Below are positions 46,424 to 55,094 of a DNA stretch of 64,000 bases, in pieces. How positions within the stretch are numbered: the stretch's first letter is position 1; each line of letters begins with the position of its first letter. The notes under the pieces are model-generated. The model was given only the letters and a program-made list of their open reading frames with translations. It did not search any database and was not told the origin of the DNA. The DNA lies in NCBI RefSeq assembly GCF_017912555.1, contig NZ_JAERSD010000002.1, positions 204,392 through 268,391 on the forward strand, given 5' to 3'. This DNA comes from Bacillus sp. REN3. Lineage in GTDB: Bacteria; Bacillota; Bacilli; Bacillales; Cytobacillaceae. The position numbers and the translations under genes were made by a program.

Positions 46424-46610
46424 AGCGGACACAAGGTGTGTAAATCCCAGAATTGAGCGCAAATCAGCGGACACCAAGATCGTAAATCCCAGAATTGAGT
46501 GCAAATCAGCGGACACAAGGCGCGTTTTCCCGCCCAATTAGCTATCCTAGCGCCTGATTCCCAGAATTGACTGCCCAATTAGCGGCCCTAAACGCCCGAT
46601 TCCCAGAGTG
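46424..46610 (+). repeat. 42-bp phased AGCGGACAC / CCCAGAATTGAG array
   Basis: AGCGGACAC starts at 46424, 46466 and 46508. CCCAGAATTGAG follows 22 bases later at 46446 and 46488, all at a 42-bp period. Degenerate copies continue with CCCAG at 46560 and 46602, again 42 apart. It joins the 21-bp array directly. Read in frame it gives a 14-residue repeat (SADT…NPRI), but no start or binding site exists. Confidence 0.88.
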
Positions 46611-46777
46611 TTCGACTGAATCGCGTGATTCCATGACCTGACTGACTAATTTCCGAGATTCCTGGCATCAGCCACGAGAATCAGGAATATATCCGGCAAT
46701 TTTCCGCGTCAAAAAAAAAGGCTATTGCATTCCTTTCACGGAGATTCAAGCATCCAGTCGGGAATTTCTTCTTCCAA

Positions 46778-46812
46778 AAGAAAAGATGGAGCCGGGATAT
46801 TTCCTGGCTCCA
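46778..46812 (-). terminator. Terminator of the CNNM/CorC gene
   Basis: GGAGCC/GGCTCC with an extended stem across a mismatch (AGG/CCC region) and an AAATAT loop. It is followed by ATCTTTTCTTTT on the minus strand just past the stop codon. Confidence 0.8.
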
Positions 46813-46819
46813 CCTTCTT

Positions 46820-48085
46820 CTATTCTTCAGGTTCGATTTTAGGCATGATTTCTACTTTGATTTTTCGGATCCGGTGGTTTTCGACCTTCTGGACAATGAT
46901 TTTCAGGTTTTCATACTCAAATGAATCACCGTTTTCCGGAATGGTTTCAAGCGTCTCGAAAATCCAGCCTCCAAGATTGTGGTAGTTCGTTTCTGGCATT
47001 GGAACATGCAGCAATTCTGCGAAGTCATCCAAATCAAATTGTGCATCGAACTCATATGTTTTTTCATCGAGCTTCGTCATAATGTTGATTTTTTCATCGT
47101 GCTCATCCCAGATTTCCCCGACCAGCTCTTCTAGGATGTCCTCGAGGGTGATCAGGCCGGATGTGCCGCCAAATTCATCGACAACGATGGCCATATGGCT
47201 CTTCGTCCTCTGCAGCTCAGGCAGCAGCGTGGCCACCCTCATTGATTTCACAACAAACATCGGCTGGCGCAGGAGCTCACGGACATTCACTTCCTTGCCC
47301 TGGACAAGCTGAGCTAAGAATTCGCGTTCGGACAAAAAGCCGATGATGTTATCAATGTTATCTTCATAAACCGGTATACGTGAAAATCTCTCTTTAAGAA
47401 AAATTTGCTTAATTTCCTCCACGGACTGGTTCACTTCGATTGTAATCATATCCATTCGATGTGTTAAAACCTCACCAACGAGGATTTCATTGAATTCAAG
47501 AGAACGATGGACCAGTTCCCTCTCGTCCTTGTTGATGACGCCTTCTTCTTCACTGATGTCAACCATCACCTTGATTTCTTCCTCGGTGACGGATGGGGCA
47601 GCTTCTCCGTCTTTTGAAAAAACCTTTGAAACGAAGGCTTTCAGCTTGCTGAACAGGAAGTTGACCGGGGTCAGGACTTTGATCAGCAAAAGCAGGATTC
47701 CGGAAATCTTCAAAGAATAGATCTCGGCATTTTCCTTGGCAATCGATTTCGGCAGGATTTCGCCGAAAATCAGGATCAGGATGGTCATCCCAAAGGTACT
47801 GACAATCAGGCCGGTACTCGCCCCGAAAATGTCAACTGCTACTTTGGAAGAGATGCTGGCAGCTGCGATATTGACAATGTTATTGCCTACTAGTATCGTA
47901 GACAGCGCATCATCAAAGTTCTCGGAAATGTTCAAAGCATTCTTGCTTCCAGCCCGTCCCTCTGTCACATAATTTCTCAGCCTGATTTTATTCACGCTGG
48001 AAAAAGCCGTTTCCGCCGAAGAAAAGAAGGCAGATAAAAGAATTAAAACACCTAGAAAAATGATTAAACCTATGGGCACTTCCAA
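46820..48085 (-). CDS. CNNM/CorC family transporter (hemolysin-like)
   Basis: Membrane protein of 421 residues: a DUF21/CNNM domain (about 1-190, with [11 protein letters not shown] and [13 protein letters not shown]), a CBS pair (about 205-330, [35 protein letters not shown]) and a C-terminal CorC/HlyC domain. Such proteins export magnesium or protect against metal excess; B. subtilis MpfA is the characterised relative. The start is TTG at 48085 with GGAGAG upstream. Several paralogues are usual in Bacillus, so I give no symbol. Confidence 0.92.
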   Translation of the reverse strand: MEVPIGLIIFLGVLILLSAFFSSAETAFSSVNKIRLRNYVTEGRAGSKNALNISENFDDALSTILVGNNIVNIAAASISSKVAVDIFGASTGLIVSTFGMTILILIFGEILPKSIAKENAEIYSLKISGILLLLIKVLTPVNFLFSKLKAFVSKVFSKDGEAAPSVTEEEIKVMVDISEEEGVINKDERELVHRSLEFNEILVGEVLTHRMDMITIEVNQSVEEIKQIFLKERFSRIPVYEDNIDNIIGFLSEREFLAQLVQGKEVNVRELLRQPMFVVKSMRVATLLPELQRTKSHMAIVVDEFGGTSGLITLEDILEELVGEIWDEHDEKINIMTKLDEKTYEFDAQFDLDDFAELLHVPMPETNYHNLGGWIFETLETIPENGDSFEYENLKIIVQKVENHRIRKIKVEIMPKIEPEE

Positions 48086-48353
48086 AAATATTCACTCTCC
48101 GAAAAAAATTTATTAGTTTCATTTTACTGTCCAGCCACAGAGAAATCAAATACTGGCACTTCCCGGGACAAACTACTTTACGCCTATTCTTTATATGGCA
48201 GAAAGACTGTATAGGTTCCATGAATCTTTCTTTTCCCTATTTGCACACTTCCAAATCGCTTCCACCTTTTTTATTCCTCTTAAACAGGGTAAATTCCTTA
48301 ATAGCATCCATTTTTTCACGGCATAAAAAAAACGCCATGGTCCGGCGCAAGGT

Positions 48354-48854
48354 TCATACGAGCGTAAGCTTATTATTTTTATTGAAGGTTCTGGCAAACT
48401 CGCTGATTGATTCCAGATCCAAGGTTGACTGGTCCTGGTTGACTCCGCTGACGTTTTTCACGACCATTTTCTCAAAGAAGTTCATCTTGGAAAAAATGAA
48501 TTCACCGCCGAAAAGCCCTTTGGCAATGGCTGTTTCCCTCAGTCTTTCTGGAAAGGCATGATCGAATTGAGCATGCGCTTCCTGGCCTTCCCGCATGCAG
48601 CATAGGAAAAGGCCGACGTTCTTCCTTTCAAGAATGTCCATATTTTCCTTCATGAACCTTTTTACCTTCCCCTGAATGCTCCCAGCGTGGATGGATCCCC
48701 CAATGATGACGGCATCGAAAAATTCGAGGTCCGAATAAAGCTTTGTCCGCTGCAAATTCAGGACCACCACGTCTCCTTCGATTTGCTTCCTTAGAAGGTG
48801 TGCCGCTTTTGCAGTAGTACCATGTGTTGAGCAAAAAACAATCAAGCATTTCAT
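48354..48854 (-). CDS. Flavodoxin-domain protein (HemG-like)
   Basis: FMN-binding protein of 166 residues. The phosphate loop is STHGTTAK. The segment VIIGGSIHAGSIQGKVKRF and LFLCCMREGQEA resemble protoporphyrinogen oxidase HemG and related flavodoxins. Electron partner unknown; no haem gene is adjacent, so a HemG role is doubtful. The ATG at 48854 follows GGAGGCGATCCA; a longer frame to 48968 lacks a site. Confidence 0.85.
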   Translation of the reverse strand: MKCLIVFCSTHGTTAKAAHLLRKQIEGDVVVLNLQRTKLYSDLEFFDAVIIGGSIHAGSIQGKVKRFMKENMDILERKNVGLFLCCMREGQEAHAQFDHAFPERLRETAIAKGLFGGEFIFSKMNFFEKMVVKNVSGVNQDQSTLDLESISEFARTFNKNNKLTLV

Positions 48855-48980
48855 TGGATCGCCTCCATCATGGTCTCTGGTCAATTTTCCGTACAAATAT
48901 CCATTTGGGTCCATTATATCGTTATGTTCGCAGGAGATCACAAAATAATTTTGACGGTTTTCTAACATTTCCCAAATACT

Positions 48981-49514
48981 CTATGATAAAAAACGGCGAT
49001 TTTCCCTTTCCAGTTCGAGCAATAGCTGCTTCATCTCAATCCCGCCCCGGTAGCCTGTCATTGAACCATTTTTCCCGATCACACGGTGACATGGGATCAC
49101 CATCAATACTGGATTCGCTCCGATTGCGGTTCCGACTGCCCTGACAGCTGATTTCTTATTGATTCTTTCGGCAATCTCCCCATACGAACAGGTTTCCCCA
49201 TACGGGATGGCCATAAGGGCTTCCCAAACCTCCTCCTGGAATGGTGTCCCCTTTACATCGACAGGCACAGAAAAGGACCTTCTGCCTCCCTCAAGGAATT
49301 CCGCCAATTCCATTGTATATCGCTGCAGAGCTTCCCGGTCTTTTATCAAAAACGCTTCGGGAAACTGCTTCTTGATTTTCATTTCAAACTCCTCGAAAGC
49401 TTGATCGGGTGTGCCGACATAACAGAGGCCATATTCTGTCGCGGCTACATATAGCTCCGTCTTATAAAAATCAAGCTTCGTCCATGCAATCTCTTGTCGT
49501 CTGGTTCCCTGCAT
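48981..49514 (-). CDS. adaB: O6-methylguanine-DNA methyltransferase (AdaB/Ogt)
   Basis: Suicide repair protein of 177 residues that takes the methyl group from O6-methylguanine. The acceptor cysteine is in VIPCHRVIG. The helix-turn-helix (YGEIAERINKKSAVRAVGTAI) and the N-terminal fold (YVAATEYGLCYVG) are intact. The ATG has AAGGAG eleven bases upstream. Directly upstream lie the remains of adaA, so the pair once matched the B. subtilis adaA-adaB operon, and the symbol rests on that. Without AdaA, induction by methylating agents should be lost. A plain Ogt is the alternative name. Confidence 0.92.
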   Translation of the reverse strand: MQGTRRQEIAWTKLDFYKTELYVAATEYGLCYVGTPDQAFEEFEMKIKKQFPEAFLIKDREALQRYTMELAEFLEGGRRSFSVPVDVKGTPFQEEVWEALMAIPYGETCSYGEIAERINKKSAVRAVGTAIGANPVLMVIPCHRVIGKNGSMTGYRGGIEMKQLLLELERENRRFLS

Positions 49515-49519
49515 TCTTC

Positions 49520-49840
49520 ATTCGCTCCTTTTTCCGGCAGATTGCTGGCGTGCTGCCATTTTTTCTTGACCATTATCAAAGAAAGGGTCTCGAAAACCCG
49601 GTTGATGGATGATCGCGGCATCCCGGCTTCCTTCACCCATTCAAGTGCTTTCTCAAGTCCCACCATCCGGGTATATTCGGCACGCGGCAAGCTTGAACAG
49701 CCACTGGAGATGGAAGGGACTTCGATGGAATAGATCGGCCCCAGTTTCCATGGCCATATTCGAGCAGCAGTCCCAATCAAAGCCCGACCCATTCCTCCCC
49801 CGTCGGGACCGGGTCATCCAGCTTCATTTCCGTTTTGTTC
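49520..49840 (-). pseudogene. adaA: adaA remnant (methylation-sensing activator), multiply frameshifted
   Basis: Pieces in three frames match the C-terminal half of AdaA in order. First comes DDPVPTGEEWVGL, then a first AraC helix-turn-helix (GADLFHRSPFHLQWLFKLA). Next is AEYTRMVGLEKALEWVKEAG, then a worn second helix-turn-helix (GFRDPFF). Stop codons and frame changes separate them, and the N-terminal Ada zinc domain is not readable. It sits just before adaB, the place of adaA in B. subtilis. Confidence 0.72.
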
Positions 49841-49909
49841 GAGCGTTAAACAGCACTTCTTGAGAATACACATTCTCTTTATTCAGCACCCTCGGCTTCC
49901 AGTATTTTT

Positions 49910-50022
49910 GCCGGCAATAAATCCCGGTTTTTTTTCGCATTAAACGGAAACCTCTATCCATGATGATTTCGTTTGTCGGCAGCGGATAGAACCCGGTTTT
50001 TTACCGCATAAATCGAAACTTC
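49910..50022. repeat. Two imperfect 69-bp-spaced repeats
   Basis: CCCGGTTTTTT with a following CGCAT…CGGAAAC-type segment occurs at 49923 and again at 49992, each preceded by a CGGCA element and followed by GAAAC. No gene is supported between the adaA remnant and 50290 beyond this. Role unknown. Confidence 0.5.
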
Positions 50023-50290
50023 ATCATACGCATCACCACAGTCCACACTTGTCCTCCAGTACTTACCCAGAATCGGCGCCATAGATATCGCTCTAATATA
50101 AGTATAAACTGAACCATCATGAAGAAAAGGTTTGTTTAATGAAAACGCAAGAAATGATAATTTTGAAGTTACAAAACAAGGAAAAATATGAATAAAGTAT
50201 TCAGAATTTTCTTTACTCTTAACAGATTACACTTTACGATAAGAATGGGATGGCAAACATCCCCTATTAATTGGAAAGGGGGAGTAAACG

Positions 50291-50344
50291 ATGAACAATG
50301 CAAAGAAACAGCTTATTTTTTCAAAAGAGGACGATGGCCCATAG
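50291..50344 (+). CDS. Possible 17-residue peptide before the GNAT-fusion gene
   Basis: ATG at 50291 follows GAAAGGGGGAGTAAACG, an excellent ribosome binding site. The 17 codons read MNNAKKQLIFSKEDDGP then TAG, ending 18 bases before the next gene. It may be a translated leader that affects expression of the operon, or a small protein. No family is recognised. Confidence 0.4.
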   Translation: MNNAKKQLIFSKEDDGP

Positions 50345-50362
50345 TAAGGAAGGAGAATGTGA

Positions 50363-53300
50363 ATGGCACAACTGAATAAGGCAATTGAAATTGTTCGTTA
50401 TCATGAAGGTCTTGCCGCAGGGATCGCGAAAATGTGGAACATGAGCCGTGACAGCTGGGGCGGCGATACCCGTGTCATGACCGAAGAGCAGGTAAAGGCA
50501 AAAGAAGCCAATTCAGATAATATCGAGCTTTATCTCGCAATGGATGGCGAAGAAGTTGTCGGCTATTGCGGTTTGTCCAAATATAAAGAGGATACCGGAT
50601 CCTTGTATATTCCCCTGCTGAATGTCCGGCCCGATTACCATGGACATAAAATTGGGAAAAAGCTTGTCCGGATGGCGCTGGAAAAAACAATCGAACTAGG
50701 CTGGCCGCGCCTTGACCTTTACACTTGGCCAGGGAACACGAAAGCAGTCCCGCTATACAAAAAGTGCGGGTTTTTTTGGGAAGACCGCGATGACACAACC
50801 CATTTGATGAACTTCATTCCCCAGGTCCTGAACACTCCATTGTTGAGGCAACACTTTGTGGAGCTTGATTGGTATGAATCCAGCATACGGCAAATCGAAG
50901 TGAATCCGGACGGCGTCAAGAAGAATGGATTTTCTTTTTACGAATACAGCTGGCAGAACGAAACGAGGCAGCTGCGTGTCCAGTTTGAACGGACCGGACG
51001 GGGGATCAGCCTGATTGAGACAGACGACTTCCTGCTTGAGATTTCAACGGAAAGCCATGAAGTGATCGAGCAGGATGAGCTCAGCTTCCGGATCAGGATC
51101 GTGAATAAAGGAACGGCGCCTCTTGACGTTAGAGCCTTTGGAACCGGCAATGAGCGTGTTGTCTATGATTTGGAGGAAGAATTGACTGTGGAAGACGAGG
51201 CAGTCCTCCCCGGCATTTTCACCGTAAAAAAAGGGGAAGAACCAAGCATTTGGCGGACCCACCCAACACTCGCTGCTACCATCACAATCAATGGTCTCGA
51301 ATGTGAGCTGAAGCTTGGCCTTTTCCCTGTCCAGCCGGCTAAAATCAAAGCAGTCTATTTCGGGAACTTATGCTTTTTAAATAAAGGAACATACGTGGAA
51401 TTAGAAATCAAAAACCACCTTAATGAGGATGCTGATTTCGAAATCTGCTTTCCTCCTATCCAGCAGGCGGAATTGGAGCGGGAACAGTTTACATCCTGGA
51501 TTCCTTCAGGCGGAAGAAAGAAGCTCTCCATTCCCTTAAGGGTAAAACAGTACGGATTCTGCAATCCATTGCTCTCCATTAAAGCAAGGAAGAAGGACGG
51601 CACGAAATTGTCCTTCGAACAAGAAATCGCTGTTGCCTTTAAAGGGATCGGCGAGAAGTTCGGCGGTGAAACGAAGGATCACTGGCATATCTTCAACGGG
51701 CTTGCCCAGGTGAATGTCCGGAAACGGGATTTGCTGATGACTGCTGGAAGGAATCAAAAAGCGGAGCAGCCCTGCGCCCTTATGGCTCCTAAACTCGGAA
51801 AACCCTATTCACTCGAATTCACGAAAAAGAAGCCTGCTTCTGTGATTTGGGAGGCAAATGATTCATCAATCTTGCTCGAAATCAGGCTTGAATCGTCAGA
51901 AATGGAAGGGATTCATCTTACACAGGCGTACCAGCTGTTCAGTGAAGGAATTGTCCATAGCTGGGGCGAAGTCGAGAACAGCGGATCGATTACCCATCCT
52001 GAAGTCGCACTTAGCCAGCCCATTTACCACGAACTAGGGAAAACCTACTTCCCCCTTGATGGAAAGGTTGTCCGTTTTTCCGAAAGCAAACCACTTGAAG
52101 TTGGCGACTTGAACCCTTCCAGTATCACAGGAAACTGGTATTTCAGTGAAGACAACGGAGAGCCAATAGGCGTTTCCTGGTCACCTGAAAGCAAGGCTGC
52201 GCCTGAAGGGTGGCAATTCATCATCGAGGACAGGTTCGGCAGGATGGAACCTGGAGCGAAGCATGCCTCTGGCAAAATCACTTTAGCAATAGGGACCTTC
52301 CAGCATGTGGACGAATTCAAGGCCTATGCCGAGCAAATGCCGGTGAAGAAAACAGAAGAACCAGCGGATGAGCTGGATTTTCGGCTTGAGCGGATGATTG
52401 CCTCCCCTGCCGCAGAAATCCCGTTCACCCTGAAAACATATCGGAACAGCTATCTTGACGGGAACTTGACAATAAACGCGGCAGGACAGGAATGGGATGC
52501 CGGGTCGATCGTGCCCCAGGAAGAAAAGGTGATCCATTCGGGAACGTTTCCCTCTCCAGGCAATGAGCCGGTATCCATCCTATCCGCTATTTTCAGCGAA
52601 AAATACAGGACATCCGTTTTTTCCGAGCTGCTTCTGCTTCCTAACGGGAAGGTAGGCACAAGCATTGCTGAAGATGGTTCGTTATCCGCATCTAACGGGA
52701 GGCTTGAACTTAAAACCAATCCCAGTTATTATCCTGGCCTATACTCCATCATGGTCGATGGCCAGGAATGGCTCGACCATTCCTATCCGGAACGGACTGC
52801 AAAAGCCTGGTGGAATCCATGGGCTGGCGGCATGAAAACGGCCCCGTCAGGAATCAATACTTTTTCGCTTTTAAAAGAAAAAACTTCGGCAGCTGCATCT
52901 GAACGGCTGGACAGTGCGGGGAATAAATGGAGCGGTATCGCCATCACAACCGAAATCACTGAGAACGGACATTGGAAAGGAGCCGTCTATGTTCAATACT
53001 ATTTGATGCTGCCCGGTGTGCCGGTACTGGCCTCTTTCGTTGAATTGAAAAAAGACGGCGGTAAAATAGTGGAAAGTGATCTCTGGGTGACAGATCTGTT
53101 CATCGGCTGTCCAGACCTCACGGAGCTTGGGGTGTCAGTTACCGGAAACAGTCACACGCAATCTTATCGTGCAGGCCTTCAGGAAATCCCATTCTTTTTG
53201 AATGAGGATAGTTCTATTTCTTTTACAAATAGGCCGGAAAAACTGTATTTCATTCCCGGCAAGGATAGTGGACAGATAGAGGGATATATGAACAAAGATG

Positions 53301-53449
53301 CCTTCCAGCTTACCGTAAAGCAGCCAGGGATGCCGGAATATAGCCGCGCAATGACCGATCCACTGTTCTTGCTGTTCGATGATCGCGTACTATCCGCAGA
53401 GCTTGTGAAAAAGCTGAAAAGAATCCAATTTCCGAAGGAGAGCCCATGA
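50363..53449 (+). CDS. GNAT acetyltransferase fused to a ~870-residue beta-rich region
   Basis: A 1028-residue protein. Residues 1-155 are a GNAT acetyltransferase: EEVVGYCGLSKYKEDTGSLY, LNVRPDYHGHKIGKKLV (acetyl-CoA loop) and NTKAVPLYKKCGFFWE. The remaining ~870 residues have no membrane helix or signal peptide and consist mainly of alternating beta segments, with a striking AWWNPWAGGMKT near residue 820. The distal region looks like stacked beta-sandwich modules as in sugar-active enzymes, but I recognise no catalytic motif. The ATG has GGAG nine bases upstream. It overlaps the amidohydrolase gene by four bases (ATGA), so the two are coupled. Function unknown. Confidence 0.8.
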   Translation: MAQLNKAIEIVRYHEGLAAGIAKMWNMSRDSWGGDTRVMTEEQVKAKEANSDNIELYLAMDGEEVVGYCGLSKYKEDTGSLYIPLLNVRPDYHGHKIGKKLVRMALEKTIELGWPRLDLYTWPGNTKAVPLYKKCGFFWEDRDDTTHLMNFIPQVLNTPLLRQHFVELDWYESSIRQIEVNPDGVKKNGFSFYEYSWQNETRQLRVQFERTGRGISLIETDDFLLEISTESHEVIEQDELSFRIRIVNKGTAPLDVRAFGTGNERVVYDLEEELTVEDEAVLPGIFTVKKGEEPSIWRTHPTLAATITINGLECELKLGLFPVQPAKIKAVYFGNLCFLNKGTYVELEIKNHLNEDADFEICFPPIQQAELEREQFTSWIPSGGRKKLSIPLRVKQYGFCNPLLSIKARKKDGTKLSFEQEIAVAFKGIGEKFGGETKDHWHIFNGLAQVNVRKRDLLMTAGRNQKAEQPCALMAPKLGKPYSLEFTKKKPASVIWEANDSSILLEIRLESSEMEGIHLTQAYQLFSEGIVHSWGEVENSGSITHPEVALSQPIYHELGKTYFPLDGKVVRFSESKPLEVGDLNPSSITGNWYFSEDNGEPIGVSWSPESKAAPEGWQFIIEDRFGRMEPGAKHASGKITLAIGTFQHVDEFKAYAEQMPVKKTEEPADELDFRLERMIASPAAEIPFTLKTYRNSYLDGNLTINAAGQEWDAGSIVPQEEKVIHSGTFPSPGNEPVSILSAIFSEKYRTSVFSELLLLPNGKVGTSIAEDGSLSASNGRLELKTNPSYYPGLYSIMVDGQEWLDHSYPERTAKAWWNPWAGGMKTAPSGINTFSLLKEKTSAAASERLDSAGNKWSGIAITTEITENGHWKGAVYVQYYLMLPGVPVLASFVELKKDGGKIVESDLWVTDLFIGCPDLTELGVSVTGNSHTQSYRAGLQEIPFFLNEDSSISFTNRPEKLYFIPGKDSGQIEGYMNKDAFQLTVKQPGMPEYSRAMTDPLFLLFDDRVLSAELVKKLKRIQFPKESP

Positions 53450-54297
53450 AAGTAATCGATGCACACATGCACCTTTCAACGATCAGATCTTTCCGGCAAA
53501 CAGCCGATAAGCTGTCATTTGTCGACTACTCCCCAGCGGGAATCATTAAGGAATACCATGATGCCAACGTTGTTCTCGGCATCGCCATGGGGCTGACGGA
53601 AACCGACCGAATGGGTTTTCCTGATGATGCCGCGGCCACACCGATGGGCCTCGACATGGATAACGTTCCCGACTGCATTTTTTGCTGTGCGGGCGTGAAT
53701 CCGTATGATTTGGACGCGAACGCCCTTCGCCGGCTTGAGGCTGAGCTGCAAAAAGATAAAACTGTTGGAATCAAGATTTATCTCGGTTACTATCCTTTTT
53801 ACGCTTATGATGAAATATACGGACCGGTTTACAAGCTGGCTGCTGAATACGAGATGCCGGTTGTCTTCCACACAGGGGATACATATTCGGAACGTGGTTA
53901 CCTGAAGTATTCACACCCGCTCGCGATTGACGAAGTAGCCGTGAATCATCGGGATGTCAATTTCATGATCGCCCATTTTGGCGACCCATGGACACTGACA
54001 GGCGCCGAGCTTATCTACAAGAACCCGAATGTGTTCGCCGATCTCTCCGGATTGATTGTCGGCACGGAAAAAGATCTGATGAAACGAAGCCAGGGCCGTT
54101 TCCTTGACCATTTGCGCCATGCACTTGAATTTGCCGACTCCTACGATAAATTGCTGTTTGGCACTGATTGGCCCCTGATTCCAGTCGCTCCTTATATCAA
54201 ATTCATCAAGGCACTGATTCCCGAGGAGGACCACAAAGCCGTGTTTTTCAACAATGCTTTAAAACTGTTCCCAAAAATCAGGCAGTTTGTTGATTGA
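53446..54297 (+). CDS. Amidohydrolase 2 family TIM-barrel hydrolase
   Basis: Metal-dependent hydrolase or decarboxylase of 283 residues. The N-terminal metal motif IDAHMHL, mid-barrel KIYLGYYP (lysine), MPVVFHTGD, MIAHFGDP and the final LLFGTDWPL make the usual set of ligands. The family includes isomerases and decarboxylases of ring acids. Translationally coupled to the GNAT-fusion gene, so the two probably act on the same compound, which is unknown. Confidence 0.88.
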   Translation: MKVIDAHMHLSTIRSFRQTADKLSFVDYSPAGIIKEYHDANVVLGIAMGLTETDRMGFPDDAAATPMGLDMDNVPDCIFCCAGVNPYDLDANALRRLEAELQKDKTVGIKIYLGYYPFYAYDEIYGPVYKLAAEYEMPVVFHTGDTYSERGYLKYSHPLAIDEVAVNHRDVNFMIAHFGDPWTLTGAELIYKNPNVFADLSGLIVGTEKDLMKRSQGRFLDHLRHALEFADSYDKLLFGTDWPLIPVAPYIKFIKALIPEEDHKAVFFNNALKLFPKIRQFVD

Positions 54298-54304
54298 AAG
54301 TTGA

Positions 54305-54335
54305 AAGCCCCATTATCATACCGATAATGGGGCTT
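54305..54335. terminator. Bidirectional terminator after the amidohydrolase gene
   Basis: A 13-bp perfect stem AAGCCCCATTATC/GATAATGGGGCTT with a five-base loop between convergent genes. The plus-strand tail is CTCTTCTTTCC. Confidence 0.85.
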
Positions 54336-54346
54336 CTCTTCTTTCC

Positions 54347-54745
54347 TTAAAACATGATTGCGTCTAATGAGTATTTACCCGCTCCAGTCAGCGCGATGCC
54401 GACAGCAATCGCGATCAGGACGAGGTTGTATTCATAACCATTCTGGGTAGCCCAGAGACCGTTTGCACCGTGGACCTTGGCAATCGCGCCGCCCATTGTC
54501 ACCGCAATCATGAGCCCTGCCAGCGGGGTAAGCAAGCCAGCTGCGAAAAGAAGACCGCCGCCCAGCTCGGCAAGACCGGCCAAAATTGCCATTGTCACAC
54601 CTGGTTTGATCCCGATCGATTCCATCCAGCCTCCTGTGCCTTTCACTCCGTAGCCGCCAAACCAGCCAAACAGCTTTTGCGCTCCATGGCCAACAAACAG
54701 CAAGCCAATGACCAATCGTATGATCAGTAATCCTAAATCCATCAT
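54347..54745 (-). CDS. DoxX family membrane protein (MhqP-like)
   Basis: Four-helix membrane protein of 132 residues with the DoxX pattern (LFVGHGAQKLFGWFGGYG, GLAELGGGLLFAAGLLTPLAGL). In B. subtilis the DoxX protein MhqP is part of the quinone-induced MhqR regulon. An MhqR-like palindrome lies directly upstream here, which supports a role in quinone or thiol stress. ATG with AGGAGG eight bases upstream. The biochemical activity of the family is unclear. Confidence 0.88.
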   Translation of the reverse strand: MMDLGLLIIRLVIGLLFVGHGAQKLFGWFGGYGVKGTGGWMESIGIKPGVTMAILAGLAELGGGLLFAAGLLTPLAGLMIAVTMGGAIAKVHGANGLWATQNGYEYNLVLIAIAVGIALTGAGKYSLDAIMF

Positions 54746-54780
54746 GATTCATTCCTCCTAATATTTCTACGAGATTGTTT

Positions 54781-54812
54781 ATCTCGAATTTGAGATTTTT
54801 TAATTCAAGATA
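54781..54812 (-). promoter_or_regulatory. MhqR-like operator
   Basis: ATCTCGAATTTGAGAT (54781-54796) is a palindrome with 5-bp arms, and a further half-site AATTCAAGATA follows at 54803. MhqR sites in B. subtilis contain ATCTCGAA-type inverted repeats. It lies 36 bases before the DoxX start. Confidence 0.65.
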
Positions 54813-55063
54813 TATGATACAGCTTCTCTCCACATCCGTCAATGAAAAAATCCTAAATAGACGTGTGGGAAGTCGATGCCAAAGGTGAAGCGGTTTCTGG
54901 ACCGATTGATTTTGCTGCAGGGTGAGCCATCTTTCCTGAACGTGGCAACTGTTCTGTTTTCGCCAACGCCCCTAAGATTGCAGCCAAAACCGCCTGCGAG
55001 GGAGAGACTGAAGCCCCAACCCGCAAAACAAGGCACTTAGGCACCTTTTTTCAGGTAAGAAAT

Positions 55064-55088
55064 GCCCACCCTTTTCAAAAGGATGGGC
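55064..55088 (-). terminator. Terminator of the AspT-type transporter gene
   Basis: GCCCATCCTTTT and AAAAGGGTGGGC pair (one G-U) around a single-base loop that must open to a few bases; a short ATTTCTT tail follows on the minus strand. Confidence 0.75.
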
Positions 55089-55094
55089 TTTGGA

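Noticed and set aside
46049-46537. 162-residue minus-strand protein
   Set aside because: Much of it is translation of the 21- and 42-bp arrays (repeated LVSADL and NLPI segments), with no binding site before its ATG.
49445-49792. Stand-alone 115-residue gene upstream of adaB
   Set aside because: It covers only part of the adaA remnant and overlaps adaB; the AdaA-like pieces continue in other frames, which indicates a pseudogene.
50188-50379. 63-residue plus-strand protein overlapping the GNAT-fusion start
   Set aside because: No ribosome binding site, and it overlaps the well-sited 17-codon frame and the start of the large gene.
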